A DNA stretch of 64,000 nt from Alentia gelatinosa (taxonomy: Eukaryota > Annelida > Polychaeta > Phyllodocida > Polynoidae). The notes below the pieces were generated by a model. It searched no databases, had not been told where the DNA came from, and saw only the letters and a list, made by a program, of their open reading frames with translations. Positions 38,947 through 51,580 of this stretch are shown here, in pieces (within the stretch, counting starts at the first letter, position 1; each line of letters begins with the position of its first letter). Made by a program: the position numbers and the translations under genes. The stretch spans positions 45,614,723 to 45,678,722 of the forward strand of contig OX465584.1 in the NCBI GenBank assembly GCA_950022655.1, read 5' to 3'.

Positions 38947-40595
38947 TCATTGCCCTGACTGGTCCAGGAATGGCCAAGAGGGGGATAGGGGGAGTGGTAA
39001 AGTAGGCAGTGGTGGCATATAGGGAGGCAAAAATTGTTGGGTAGGACGCAGGGACTGAGACCAGTCTAGCATAGGCTGTGAAGTCCAACTTTATCTGTAC
39101 CACGTGCATAGATTAGGTATACCAATGTAACATAGATGAGTTCTATTTATATAGATTGCTTAGCCTCTGAAATTAGGTTTACACCAGACTTTTCACTTGT
39201 TTACAATGGTTTGGGCAATGCCTAGAAGAGGTGCAGGGTTATCTTGTGTTTAACATCGGAAGAGCGTGTTGGGGAATATATGATTCTATGTCACATTACA
39301 TTTATAGTCATGGAAGCGGCATTTGGTGCATAATGACCGGAAGATCAGTAATTGAGAGGGATGAGAATGTAAACGTAAATTACAGTGACCTCATCATAAG
39401 CTTCTTGAACAAGCGGGACCTAACTAAATTACTGGTTTCCAGGTCTGGTCATTACTGGCTACGCTTTTTATGCTTCACTACCAGGCCACTGACCTCTGGC
39501 TGGCTGCATCTGTCCCCAATCATCTGTAGAGTGCCCTGGAGGTTTTGGGTAAACGCTGTTAAAGGTTCATCCAGGAGTCAGTAGTATTTCTGAAAAATGT
39601 CAAGAGCCGCTTCTTGAAATCCGCTTGGGGAAATTTTTAAAGAAAAGAGCGATATTGATTGCTCCTTAATGTCACATTTTCACTTCTTAGAATGCCAGGA
39701 ATGGCATGCAATCAAGCTATCATCAATCAGAATTGATCCATGCATATTGTCGCCAGTGCAGGCTTTTAGTTCGAGTCCAGAGTTAGGACAGCCTGAGTAG
39801 CTAACAATTTCAAGTGTTAGAAACAGGAGATTCTATCCGCGAATAAACATTGGGCATCTATGGGCAGCCTGGAGAAGTTCACCAAACCTACAAAAGCATT
39901 GGACATTCTCTAAAGTCAGTAAACAATTTTTACTGCGAAGCAAAGTCTGGTTCCCTCTTCAGGAGATTCTTACAACAACGGTTGAAGTCATAGTTCCAGA
40001 CCGGAGAAAGCCGAGTAAGCTGCCGTCTGCCAGGAGCCCCTGACGGGAATGAGCAACCCAGACGCTCTAGAGTATCATTTGGGGGTCAGTAAGAAGAATG
40101 AACCTTGAAACATGTAGTGACACAAACGAATCACTGTTCTCGCCCTCACTCAACACTCCTCACCAAATATAATGCTGAGCGAGACCTCCACACCGCCCCC
40201 ATGATGGCAGCCTGGGGAACCTGTTTACCCACTTGGATCAAAGTTGATCACTCAGTGGGTGTCGCGCCAATATGATTTTCATTTTTATATTTCCCTGTCT
40301 GGATTGTGTTTTCACACTCTTCCCACATGAGAACAATTTTCTTGTGTTTTTAAGGTGACTTGGGAAGGTATGGTCGTCATATATATTGCTGTAGGCTAGG
40401 CCTCTGGGTATGGAGGTGCCTTGCCTCGCACCTATAGGCATCCTATAGTGCCTACGCCACCCATGACCTGCCAACCCCTATACACATCCCCTACCTCTAC
40501 CCCCTGCCCAATACCCTTTTCCCCTAGCCTTGCCTCCATTTCACAGGGAGCCGATCAAAGCGCCACCTACCCGACAGACGTTAGTTTCACGCCCT

Positions 40596-40609
40596 CCGCC
40601 AGGGGGCGC
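40596..40609 (+). promoter_or_regulatory. CTCF-like motif
   Basis: CCGCCAGGGGGCGC matches the core at 13 of 14. A second, weaker word (ACACCAGAGGGCGT) follows at 40628, and the whole 40550-40700 block is GC-rich. Confidence 0.45.
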
Positions 40610-43600
40610 GATTGGTACCAGCGGTGAACACCAGAGGGCGTCCCAGCCCCCTAGTTCACTCCCCGGCCGCCAGGGGCATAGAGGAGGACGCCAGTGCGCA
40701 GGCGCAAAGGCTCATCACTCACGTCGTGGTGGTGCAACGAGAAACACGTGGGTTTGGAGGAAGGTTTGGGCTGGTGGGGAAATTGGGATTGAGAGAATAT
40801 AAACGGATGCTGGGGAGATGGGTGAGAGCGACAGCGTGATCCCATCAGGTCCTTAGCTCCCAAGTGCACTGAAAATAAACCTCCGCGCTAAACCGCTGGC
40901 GGTATTTGACGGCAGGAAACGCTTATAGAGGAATACGACAGGCACATCGAGCAAGACCAAACCAACTTTTGTCTTTGTCTCATTTTTGTGGAGAGGTAAC
41001 GGATAGAAATGTTAACATGACTTAATTGGCTTTTCAAAAACCAACATAAACTCATAATGATATTCTTTCAAATTATGGAATGGAAATGAGAGTAGACGTG
41101 GAGTTGAACTACTCACTAATAGAATTAGAAGAGATCGTACATATGATGGATGGTTAATCCTACTGGCTGTAGACCTAGAGGTACCACCATAATTTATCGC
41201 ATGGCTGTCAATTCAATAAGATAGCCGCTCGGCGCTATTCGACAGGAAAAAAGAGTATCTAAAGACTGCAGCAACAAAAATGTAATATTTGCTGCGTGGT
41301 GTGCTCTATGTACCTAGTATGCTAGTCGGATACCACCCGTCCAGTCAGGGTCATAACACTGGCTACCACTGCCATTAAATGACCGCCCACTCGACGCCAT
41401 GGACTTGTTGAATTAGATAGGTCCGCCGAGCCAGCCGGAATTGGCCTTCATTCCGGTCTGCATCGTGAAATGGGGAGTTTTTCTGTCGGTCTCGGGCGGT
41501 AGGATGACTGATGTGCGTAGCCGGGCCGTGCTCTCGGCTCGTGTTCCTGACACGTGTTAAGCTTTTTCACACGTAACCAACGCCAGATGCGCGTTCCTGA
41601 CGTTATACGCCTCCCAGTCTGAAGCCTTCTGCAAATTCACAGAAATGTCGTCTGCTTGTTGTGTTTTTCTCCCGCTCATTTTTTCCTCTGACGTCCGCCG
41701 CGTGCATTGCGCATGTCCCGGCGTGAAACGCTCCGCTGGTGCCCAGCAGGAGGTATTGTTTATGTAAATTAGATTCTGCTGGTACTGTGCGGGTGCCCAA
41801 TAGAATAATGTTATTATCATATACCTTCTTCACATGGTACCTTAACCATGTCCGACATTTCAATATTCAGCCTCGCAGAATTTTATCAAGTTTGGGTCTG
41901 AATATCTTCCAGTGATCCATATTCATTGTGCCCATGACGGTGTTTCAATTACCAGATTAACTATGCTTGAACTTGGAAGTGAACATAAATGATGTACTTC
42001 CTTTCCGACGCGTACATATGGCCTAAAAGGCTAGTAGAAACCTAACCCAGCTAACAATTGTTGCCAGTGGTAAAACCTATTTATCAACAGCTTTTCCTCA
42101 TCACACCCTCCACGGCTGTTCTTTCACCTTACCCCGAGTAAAGGGCGCGACACACGCCTAGCGGTCATTCGGCGTACTAAACAACATGGCCGCCGACCTG
42201 ACCCTTTCCTTGACCTTTGGTGTCAATGTCGGCGTCTGCGGCAAGAAAAAGGCGACAAAGTGTAATTGGCAAAATCAGATGTCCGTTTATCACGTGTGTG
42301 AACGTGGGCCTGTGTTCAGTCGGCCCCGCATCCTCCTATGATGAAAAAAAAATTACTGTCTCCAACAAAAATCCGCCGACTACTTCTTTGAAGTGGAGTT
42401 TTCTTGCGCTGCACATGTTCCGAGCGAGGCAAGTGGTTTGGTGGAGTTTTACCAGGGATCGTAGACTATCAGTGAAACTGATTGTTAAAGTTCGCCTCAG
42501 AGATCCATTTTCATCGAGTCTTTAGATCGGAGTCCTCAAAACAAGTGTTTACAAAGTGTTAGAGTCTGAAGCTGTTACAATAAAAACCTCCAGGTCCTGC
42601 TTTAAAACTAGTGTGTATTTTATGATGGACGTCGGGTAATCCTTGGAAGACTTGAACACGGCATATTCTTTATATTTTGGAAAATATCTATGGGCCCTTA
42701 CCATCATCTTGTGTGACAATATATTTATAGTTTAATATATAGAAGTACAAAATACGCTAGCAAGGTATGATTTATCAAACATTTTAGATACAAGTTACTG
42801 CATTCATCTCAATTCAAGGATTTCATGAGTCGTATTTGCTACCTTTTTGTGTAAATACTGACTCCAACTTCCTCATAGCTGGACTTCACCCAAAATAATA
42901 CCCTATCAAATATAAAAGAGGAATATTAATGTATTGAAACCGTGATATGAAAATAAACAATGGGCAGTATTTCTTATACGGTTCATACGATACAACTGAT
43001 GTCGACCCTTATTTCTGCGAATGTGATGCGACACCCGGAGTCTGACTCTGCACTCGATACGGTGCTGTATATTTTCAGTTGCCCGGGGACCCCTGTCCCC
43101 GCCGGGTGCCTCCAGCAGATAACCCTGGAGTAGAAGGTGCGGACAAAGTGAGAAATCTTAACTCCTATTCATCTGTGTAGTGATATCTGAAGTGAAAGAA
43201 GTGTGATACGGCGGCTGGAAGGAAACAACAAGCAGAGTAGGGGTTTGTTTGCCCGCGGGGGGAGAGTGTAGAAATAAACATGGCGGCACGAGCAGATGCG
43301 CCGGTGTAACACGACATATGACGACCTCAAATGTTTGTTTGGTTTGATAACCCCCGCTAGTTCCCCGGCGGCCGACTGGTACTTTGTCCAGCTTGCCAGC
43401 CACCAGCGCACGTTTAATGCCGCGTTTATGGACGCCTCTGAATTAGTTCTCATATCTGCTTCATTCTGGAACTCCCCAGAAGATGAAAATCTTTATGGCT
43501 ATGCTGGCCATTTCTCTATCTGTGAGAAAGGTGCTCATAGAAGTACATGTAATAAGATATATTTTCTTTCCCCTTATATGGAAAGTTTCTCAAGGTGTTT

Positions 43601-46357
43601 ATTCCTATTTATCTATTTTATGTCCAAGCCAATTTGATAAAAACAGTCTCAATATCTCCAGGTTTCACCTATCATCATTCCAGAGGTACTTGAGATTGAC
43701 CATCAATCCTATATCTTAATAACAAACTGTCACTATTACTTTCTCACATGAGTGTACATAAATTATGTCAGTTTCCCACGACTCGAAGCTCTGCCTCAAG
43801 CCTGTACTGAGCAACCCCACCACCCCTCCACCCAACATTAAGTGATGATCACTTTATCTCCACCCTGGAGGCACACAGCGCTGAGAGGATCCTCCGCCAG
43901 GGGGACTCTACCTGTCTGATCACGTGGTGAGGTCACGTTGGGTGTAGGGGCGTCCCTAATAGGCCCCGACGTGGTTCCTGGGTCTCCAGCGGTTTACCTG
44001 GTGATAACACGATCCAGTGATCTGCCCTGGACCTAAGACGTAAATGTGATATGCTCCATTAGATGTGTTAATGTTGTATGAATTAGGAGGTTGCCCCTTG
44101 AAGTGCATTTCTCGATATTGGTGCAGCATGGAAATGGAGCCTTATGAGATTTATGTTAGATATGACACTGCACGAGATTCTCACTCTCGTTGCTCCTCAG
44201 TCTCCAGCCCTAGGTCTGGTTCACTATGTCTCTATGTGCGGGAGCAACTTCAAGCGGATTCGACGAAATTCTACCGTTTTAGATATAGTAGGTAATCACT
44301 GCATGGTGCAAAACAGAGAATACTTTACAAGTATCTAGCATGATTCTGGCGTTTCTTTCTATTTCTCTATATCTCACAAGTTGAACATGATGTGAGTGCA
44401 TCTTAAGCAACCGTTCTAAGTTGCAATATAGGTTCAAATAAGTTATTGTTTATTTTACGAAATGAATTATTCTATAAAGAGTGGTTTCATATTTTGTAAT
44501 TCTATGAAATTTTCCGTTTATAAAAGAAAATATGGGGTTACACATGAACCTAAAGTTTGAATACCATTCTAACTATAGATATTGGATTGATTGTTTAGGG
44601 GACATTTTTAAGCGCCCGTTACATTGCGCACTCCCCTCCCTCTTCTCCACTACTATCCTTAGTGCCTGGGACATGTTGGGTGAGGGGGAGGAGGCGGTCG
44701 GACAAGCTGAACGTGATCTCACACTTGTCGCACTCCGTGTGGTCTGTGTGGTACCGGGGTAGGGTGGCTGCCTCTATTTACGACAACACACCCCCGCTCT
44801 GACTGACGACCGACAAGAATCCACCCCTTAATAAATATTCTAGTCCAATCCATGTCATCCTAACCAAATAACATACCGGCCTTTCTTAAGTGTCACTGAA
44901 GGTTGTGAAATTGAGCTTTGATATGGTTCTGAAGTTTACTGATGTATATTTTCCCTCCGCTGTATAACGGCCTCAGCATTTCTCTCCTGGGGATAAATCT
45001 ACATACGTGGACCGAAGTCTGGCATCCCTGCTGTGGTTCATTAGATTTTAATGATCAGGAAATGAAGCAATCTGGCGTCATCTCTGCCCACGTGTGTCTG
45101 ATAAGACATCACGTTGTGCTGTATATGTCATGTGGAATGACAAAGACTGGTGTTTTAGTCCGTTCTAATTTGATTATGACAGATATAATGCATATGAATT
45201 GTACCCGCTGACTATATGGCCTTAAAGCAGTTTATTCCAGATTCGCAGACAGTGAATAACAAGCACGAGAGTACAGTGGATCTCTATTATTCCAACAAAC
45301 AATAACATCTTCGGTATGGTCTCATTTGGTACCTTTCTTCAGTGGAAATAGGCCTTGAAATCCAATATTAAAGCTCTATATAATCAGATATTAAATTCCT
45401 TACCGAATAAAGCCACAACTACCCAATTCCTGGCTACCCCAATACATGCAATGCAATCAGAGAATATAGGACTTAAGATGCAGAGTGCTGAGAATAATGA
45501 TATCTTGGGGCAACTGTAGAGCTCTAGGAACTGCCAAACAACACTTCTCATAAGAGAAGAACTTTCAAGGTGGAGCGTTGGATAATGACTCCAAAGTGAG
45601 AAATGAGACCAGCAAATGCTTTAAATCCCTGAGATTCCCAGAGGGTATCAGCTAGCTTTTGCTGGGGAAGATTCAGTTTATATCACAGACGATATTATCG
45701 CGTGAATGGCCTGAACGGGATAAAACACAGCTCGGCTCCTAAGAACACTGAAAATTATAGCCTCCATCAGAGGCCGCCACTGATTTATAAAGGCACAGAG
45801 ACATTGCTAGTTCTTCCATCATCTGCCAGAAAATTGTAATAAGTTGCCTCTGTCGTCGGGGGCACAACTGCTGCTATCAGTTATTATAATCCATTGATAA
45901 TCATGACACTCGGCTAAAATCTCGCTATCTCAATCCGTGAAAAAACATTCAAAGATCCATTGATAACTGCCCCTGCCACTTGGGTGTTTTGTTTGGTGTC
46001 GGGGGCAAGATGGCTGATTCAATACTACAATAGCTACCTGTTCTTCTCAGTGCTGTTACTGATAGCGGACTGGTTTCCCTGGTTTGGTGAGATTCTGGTT
46101 CCGGTAGTATAGCAGCCCACCTTTCAAGATGTTTACAAATGAACCCTTTCGTAATGATGAGTGTCTATCGTGAGCAACAACGAATGTGCTGTATCAACGC
46201 CTGGCACTGTTTGTGTATGGAAATCTGTATTTGGCTCAAAGAGTTGTCGACATCAAACAAATACAGGTCAGCGTATGACCTTGAGCGTTTCAATTCGCGA
46301 TGTCTAGCAGGGTAGCCTACGTGCTGTTATTTATGACACAAGTGGCCCTACGAAACT

Positions 46358-46710
46358 CCACCGCGCCCCCTGGCGTCTGTAACGTGACATACGTCACGTG
46401 CATTATACTGGTTCCGGGGCCGGCGACGTACATCACATACAAATAATATACAGGTCGCCGGGCCCCACGCTCACTAATTTCGGACGGTGTGAAATAACCA
46501 TCGACATAACTCACAACACACCAGAGAACACACGTGACCCCTGGCGTCTCCCGCACATGCGTGGTCACGAATATCAAATAGGTTGGACCATTAAGTCATT
46601 TCCCCTCATCTCCACACAACGGCCGGGCTGGCGGGCCGGACCTTCGCAAATGGCTGCTGGTTATGTTTTACGCACTGTTTTAGATGGGGAGGAAAGTAGG
46701 GGGCGCCACC
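46358..46710. promoter_or_regulatory. GC-rich block with two opposed CTCF-like words and a CACGTGACC
   Basis: GCGCCCCCTGGCGT at 46363-46376 (minus-strand motif) and GTAGGGGGCGCC near 46696 (plus-strand motif) flank CACGTGACC at 46531 and TCACGTG at 46394. No supported ORF. Role inferred from motifs. Confidence 0.3.
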
Positions 46711-47339
46711 GTGTGGTACGCGTTACCCAGAAGTCCGTGTTAACGATGCCCACTTCCGGGGGACACTTTGAGGCCGGCCAACGTAAACCCATGTTAATGA
46801 GGACATGAAACATTAATGAAGAGTGTACGAGCGTGAGTGTGTTTAGGGGGTGGGAGGGGGGTGGTGGTGTAACCAGAGATCTGTGGACTACACTGACCTT
46901 TGCAAGGTACTCAGGGGCACCACACATCCGTCCGTGTGGTCCCTGGTGTGATGTGTTCCTCTGTCTCTTGTTTTGTGTTCTATGGATGCTCACCATCAGT
47001 CGTCCGTTCAGCGTTGGCTCTGTCTGTAGTCTCTCGACCTCAGTGTTTTATTAACCAACAGGTATACCGTACACGTCTTCCCTATTCTCAGTCCAGATTG
47101 TGTCATGATGCGATTGGTTTCATGTGATTTAATGTTGGGAACAAAATCGTGGTAGCCAGAGAAGTGAACGCCTCGTAATATACATGATGTGGTATGACCT
47201 TGGTTTATCTCTCAGCCCAGAAGTAAATAAGTATATTTAGGTTCAGCCAAATTTGCATATCATTATCACTGTCTATTGCAGTGTATTTCCGAATCAGTTG
47301 CACCAACTGGGAAAGGCAAAACAGTTACCGCTCATTAAA

Positions 47340-47720
47340 TGGCTTTACTTCTACTAACTGTTAGATGGCTTCTGTTGCATCACCTCTTGCATGACTTGAC
47401 CTGTACCACTTACTACATTACTTCACTTTAACCATGTTAAATATGTGTCATCATGTGGCTTCACTCTACACCGTTCGGTACTTTCTAGGTGGCTTCACTT
47501 TTCCTATCTTCTATATGACTTCAATTCTTCCCACAACTATATAGCTTGAATTGGTCCAGCTATATACTTATTTTGCACCATGCATACCACTTGGTATACC
47601 TTATTTCGAATGGAATATTTAAAATGGCTTCCCCATATTCATTGCATCATATCTACCATTTGGCTTGTTTCGTGACACCAGGTATATTACATATTGGCAT
47701 CCACAAGGCTTCTTTTGTAT
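47340..47720. repeat. Second degenerate TGGCTTC-type array
   Basis: ATGGCTTTACTTCTACTAAC, TGGCTTCTGTTGCATCACC, TGGCTTCACTCTACACC, TGGCTTCACTTTTCC, TGACTTCAATTC and TGGCTTCCCCATATTC recur with spacings often of 24-36 bp. The same core word and rhythm are seen at 50-395. Confidence 0.5.
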
Positions 47721-48182
47721 AACTCTATTCCCTCGGCTTTACTTGGGCAGGAAACCCCTTTAGATTACTTCGATTACACAACTTATTACATAGCTATCTC
47801 TATTGTATGAGGTAATTCGACAGCTAGCTTTATTCCCCTCGCCACCGATGAGGATGTGATATTGTGGATATAAACTGTGCTAACTGGGAATCCATGATGG
47901 ACGTCCACAGTTGGGCTTTGTGCAGGGATGTGGATGTAGTTGATCTGTGTAGGCAGGCTAACACCGCCAGACCCATCCCGCGGCACTCAGTCCACAGATC
48001 TGTTGTCTATTATTTACACCTTGTGTGCCAGCGGTTTTCGCGCCAAAAGTCAGCAGCCAAAAGCTGTCTGCTCCCCAAGTAAACTGAAGCTCTCCAACCA
48101 TATTCGTGCTCTTTTACCACCCACGGCCATTCCACATCGTATATGTGTTTGGAGAGCGCACAACCGCCGGCGGGCGATGCTG

Positions 48183-48196
48183 CTGCCCCCTACCAG
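48183..48196 (-). promoter_or_regulatory. CTCF-like motif
   Basis: On the minus strand CTGGTAGGGGGCAG matches the CTCF core at 12 of 14, including the whole TAGGGGGCAG half. Confidence 0.35.
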
Positions 48197-48722
48197 GCGT
48201 CTCTCACTTGAGGTGTTCCTCCCATTACGTCATCAAAGGTCAAAGGTCAGGGGCCAGGGGTCGTTTCGATCGCTCGTCGGTTGGCGATCATAGCTGAGGG
48301 CATATTGATGTTGGAAGGGGTCCAATAATCACAGAAGCGTGCTTTAAGAGTGGGCGAGATGGCGAGTTGCTCCATCATAAGCTCGTTTTTTGTCGCTCTG
48401 TCACGTAAAGCTCTGCCAAGTAAGTGAGTATTAACATTTCAGATGAGCGATATATTGTTATGGATCGGGGTATTGTATTCGCACAGCGGATATTGATGAC
48501 AGTTGCTCAAGGGTGTATGTATTGTTTATTGCCAGCATAAGCATAAAGCCGACATACCACGGACCCACTATGTCGATGGCATTGTTTTGCATATTTGACA
48601 GAAATCCATTACGTTTTTCCTATAGGAGATCGCCATGATTCAAAGAATAATGCTCAAGCTGTTATCGTCTTAATAGCATGAAGATCTCACTTCAATCAGA
48701 GATGACATATTTCAACTTTTCC

Positions 48723-48824
48723 AAGGAAATCCACTTTTTCAGTTTCAGTATATAAAATTCTTATTCTTTGTGTGAAACAAGGACACTATTAATTGAGCCC
48801 TATTTACAGCAATATACTTGTGGT
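48723..48824 (+). repeat. Dispersed repeat family B, copy 2
   Basis: Partner of 25202-25301, see that entry for shared words. Same orientation. Confidence 0.5.
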
Positions 48825-50269
48825 TTGATCCTATTAGGTCAAACGGAATCTACAGCGGTATTGTACATAGTCACAGTTTAAGCCTACAATTGTAAAGAAC
48901 GTACCCACTGCACTAACATACATATCATAAGCATATGCTATCAAGTATCATACTACTACATGTACTAAAATAAGCCACACACATCGTGTATTCAACTCGC
49001 CTTTCAGTACGATGGCAGTGCCGTGTATATGTTAACAGACACTTCTCCTGATCTGTTACAATGATAACTTCTGTAGGTGACAAGATAGATGAGACACACC
49101 TTGGCTGATGAAAGATGACAATCCTCAGTCTTCAACCTAAATCTAATAGTTCGGTGCACACAAGCCTCTATGTTATTGATTTAGGAGTAGACAGCTGGTC
49201 TTCGGCGGGCTTCGCTGGTGTCTCTGAGTTATGGTCGTACTTGCCTCACGCCGACTGGCCACAAGCAGGATAAAAGACGACAAATGACGAGGTTAGCAGA
49301 CAGACGACTTTTCGCTTCGTCGCATTGTAATGCTGTACGATGCTACATCATGTCGAATGACGGCATTCAAATGTGTGGTCATGGCGTCTTTTTCTGTTAC
49401 TCGTTATTCAAAACTAATATAGCTTATTTTTAGTGGAGCCGCGATAGTGTACCCGGCAGTTAGGTGTAATAGAATCCTGATAGATAGAGTTTAAGCGGAG
49501 GTTCGCCAACAATAGTTTAGCATACGTCCGTGTTCCCAGGTTAAGCTGTTCTAACACTACCATACATGTCCGCAACATATACAGTGATTGTGACTTCAGA
49601 GAATAAGGAGTTCGCAGGGATGGTCGGAACCAGCGTGGAATAATATGCTTTGCTCCTTACCGCATTCGGTGCCTACCCGAGTATAGCATATAAATATATC
49701 ATGTGTAATAATGATATAGGTTCAAGGTGTGCTGTATGGGATGCTCTAGCAGTCTCTGAGGGGTCGGTAGTGTTTGACTAGGGAGGCAGACAAAGCAATC
49801 TGACCCTCCCACGTCAGACATGATTGCACCGTAGGCAGCCTGAGACGCTACCCAGGGGGCCTTGCGCAAATGACAGTCACCCCGCACCAAACGTTATCTC
49901 GCACAGTCATTGCTTGGGCAGGAAAGCGCAAGTTTTCCCTGGAGGCTCGCTCCTATCGCCCACCAGCCCGCTATAGGTCTTTATTACGAGAATAAAACGG
50001 TATGTTTGGCAGTGTTTTTTCTTTTCGTTTTTATTAAGGGCCACTGAGGGAGAGGAGGATAGGGGGATGCTGGGAGATTATCAGTAACTATGGCTCTCTA
50101 TTGGAGTTTTTGGATACAGGATCAGGGGGTGAAATGGCTCAATTTCAGGTCCTTTGTTGAGGTTTCTATGAGCGCTGCGGCAGGCCCCAGTTAATCCATT
50201 AGGCTCGGATCTCGCCTGGTGAAAAGACCACCATGGACTGGACCTCTCCCTTTCTCTCCCATCCAAACC

Positions 50270-50800
50270 ATTCCCTTCACTGCCAGCAAAAATAAATACC
50301 CTCCAAAGACTTTATAAGATTGGAACGAGGGTTTAAATGCTATCATTTCATGCCTCTTTGAATATCTTTTTGATGTTTTTTCTCATCCTATTTATCTATT
50401 TATCTAACTTTAATCCCACGCTCGCCAGCCCCAATGCATCAACAAATAATGGGGTAATTGCGCGTCCTTATTCGCCCCATAATTTCTAGTTTTATTGGCA
50501 TTTTCTAAAACAGTGGGATTAATTGAAGGGTGTGTTCCCATATTTTTACAGGGGCAATTTGTAAACAGAGAAAAGCTTTTAAACTCCCAAGCAGCTGTCA
50601 GTTGAATGGAAGGTCTGCTTGCACAGAGTGTACGTTTAATTTCGTTTCTCTGTCTAATGATTCTCTACATCTGCCCTCAAATCTCGCCTTCATTGATAGC
50701 TTTAATCACAGCCTGCAGTTCGACAATGAAGTAACCCAATACCCCATCTTCGGCAGGACAAAGGGGGAAGAGACAACATTGTACTCGACTTAGCAGTTCA
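50270..50800. other. Candidate enhancer-like block in intron 1
   Basis: Unique sequence with low CpG and many TAAT and CAAATAATGG-type words (CCCCATAATTTC, GGGATTAATTG, TTTAATTTCG, GCTTTAATCACAGCC, CTAATGATT). No coding frame; the ORF 50530-50793 has no known family. Role inferred. Confidence 0.25.
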
Positions 50801-51485
50801 TTACCGTCCCATGCAGTCGTATTCACGCCACATTCTTGGTGTAAATCCAAAAGGTCCACATACGTAACTATTTACGTGTAAAGAAAGACGAAAGGTTTAT
50901 CAAGATCTTTACTTCTCTCTGTAAGCAAAGTCCAATTCCCAACATTCCCTCACCCTTCACTCATAGCTATAGTTTATGAGGTCTTTAAAATGCTTTCGAG
51001 TAGGTCAGTGATGAGTCATATTTCAAATATGAATGTGTACATGGAGTGCACCTTCCATGTATCTATGAATAAAAACGAAGTGTACATGGCATATTGCTGG
51101 TTATTGATACCTAAATAATCCTGGTGGAAGGCCAACATCATGAGAATAAATCCAATGAAGATATCAAAAATATCGAAACGTGTTATATTCATTTCTTGAC
51201 ATTACTCAGTATTGTTATATTTTTGCATTAATGGATTAGTGAAACAGAATAGTACCCGTCTTATTATTGAGGCCCATTAATCCGGCAAAGTACACGCGAT
51301 CAAATGGCACAGATATACAAGGAACCTGTGCAGGTCTAGGTTTTATCCTACCCCTAATAAAAAATGTCATAGGCTTAACATTGGCTGACTGTATTCGGGC
51401 GAGCGTGCAGTAAAGTGTTATTTATTGCGTGAAGGTAACAACTGAATTATTGGAGACGGGGTAGGATAAATACTAAACTGAACTC

Positions 51486-51580
51486 GAGTTAGTAGTGTTA
51501 ATGTTTATTGCACTCTGGTCAGGTCTGCTTCTCACTACGCGGCCTACCCATCGTATCATAAACACTAATACCACTAACTC
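51486..51580. repeat. Imperfect inverted repeat
   Basis: 51486-51508 (GAGTTAGTAGTGTTAATG...) pairs with 51558-51580 over 23 bp with three mismatches, around a 49-base spacer. Could be the remnant of a small transposon. Confidence 0.55.

Noticed and set aside
39765..39780. B-box-like GTTCGAGTCCAG
   Set aside because: No A box or acceptor stem; flanks do not fold as a tRNA and no SINE tail follows.
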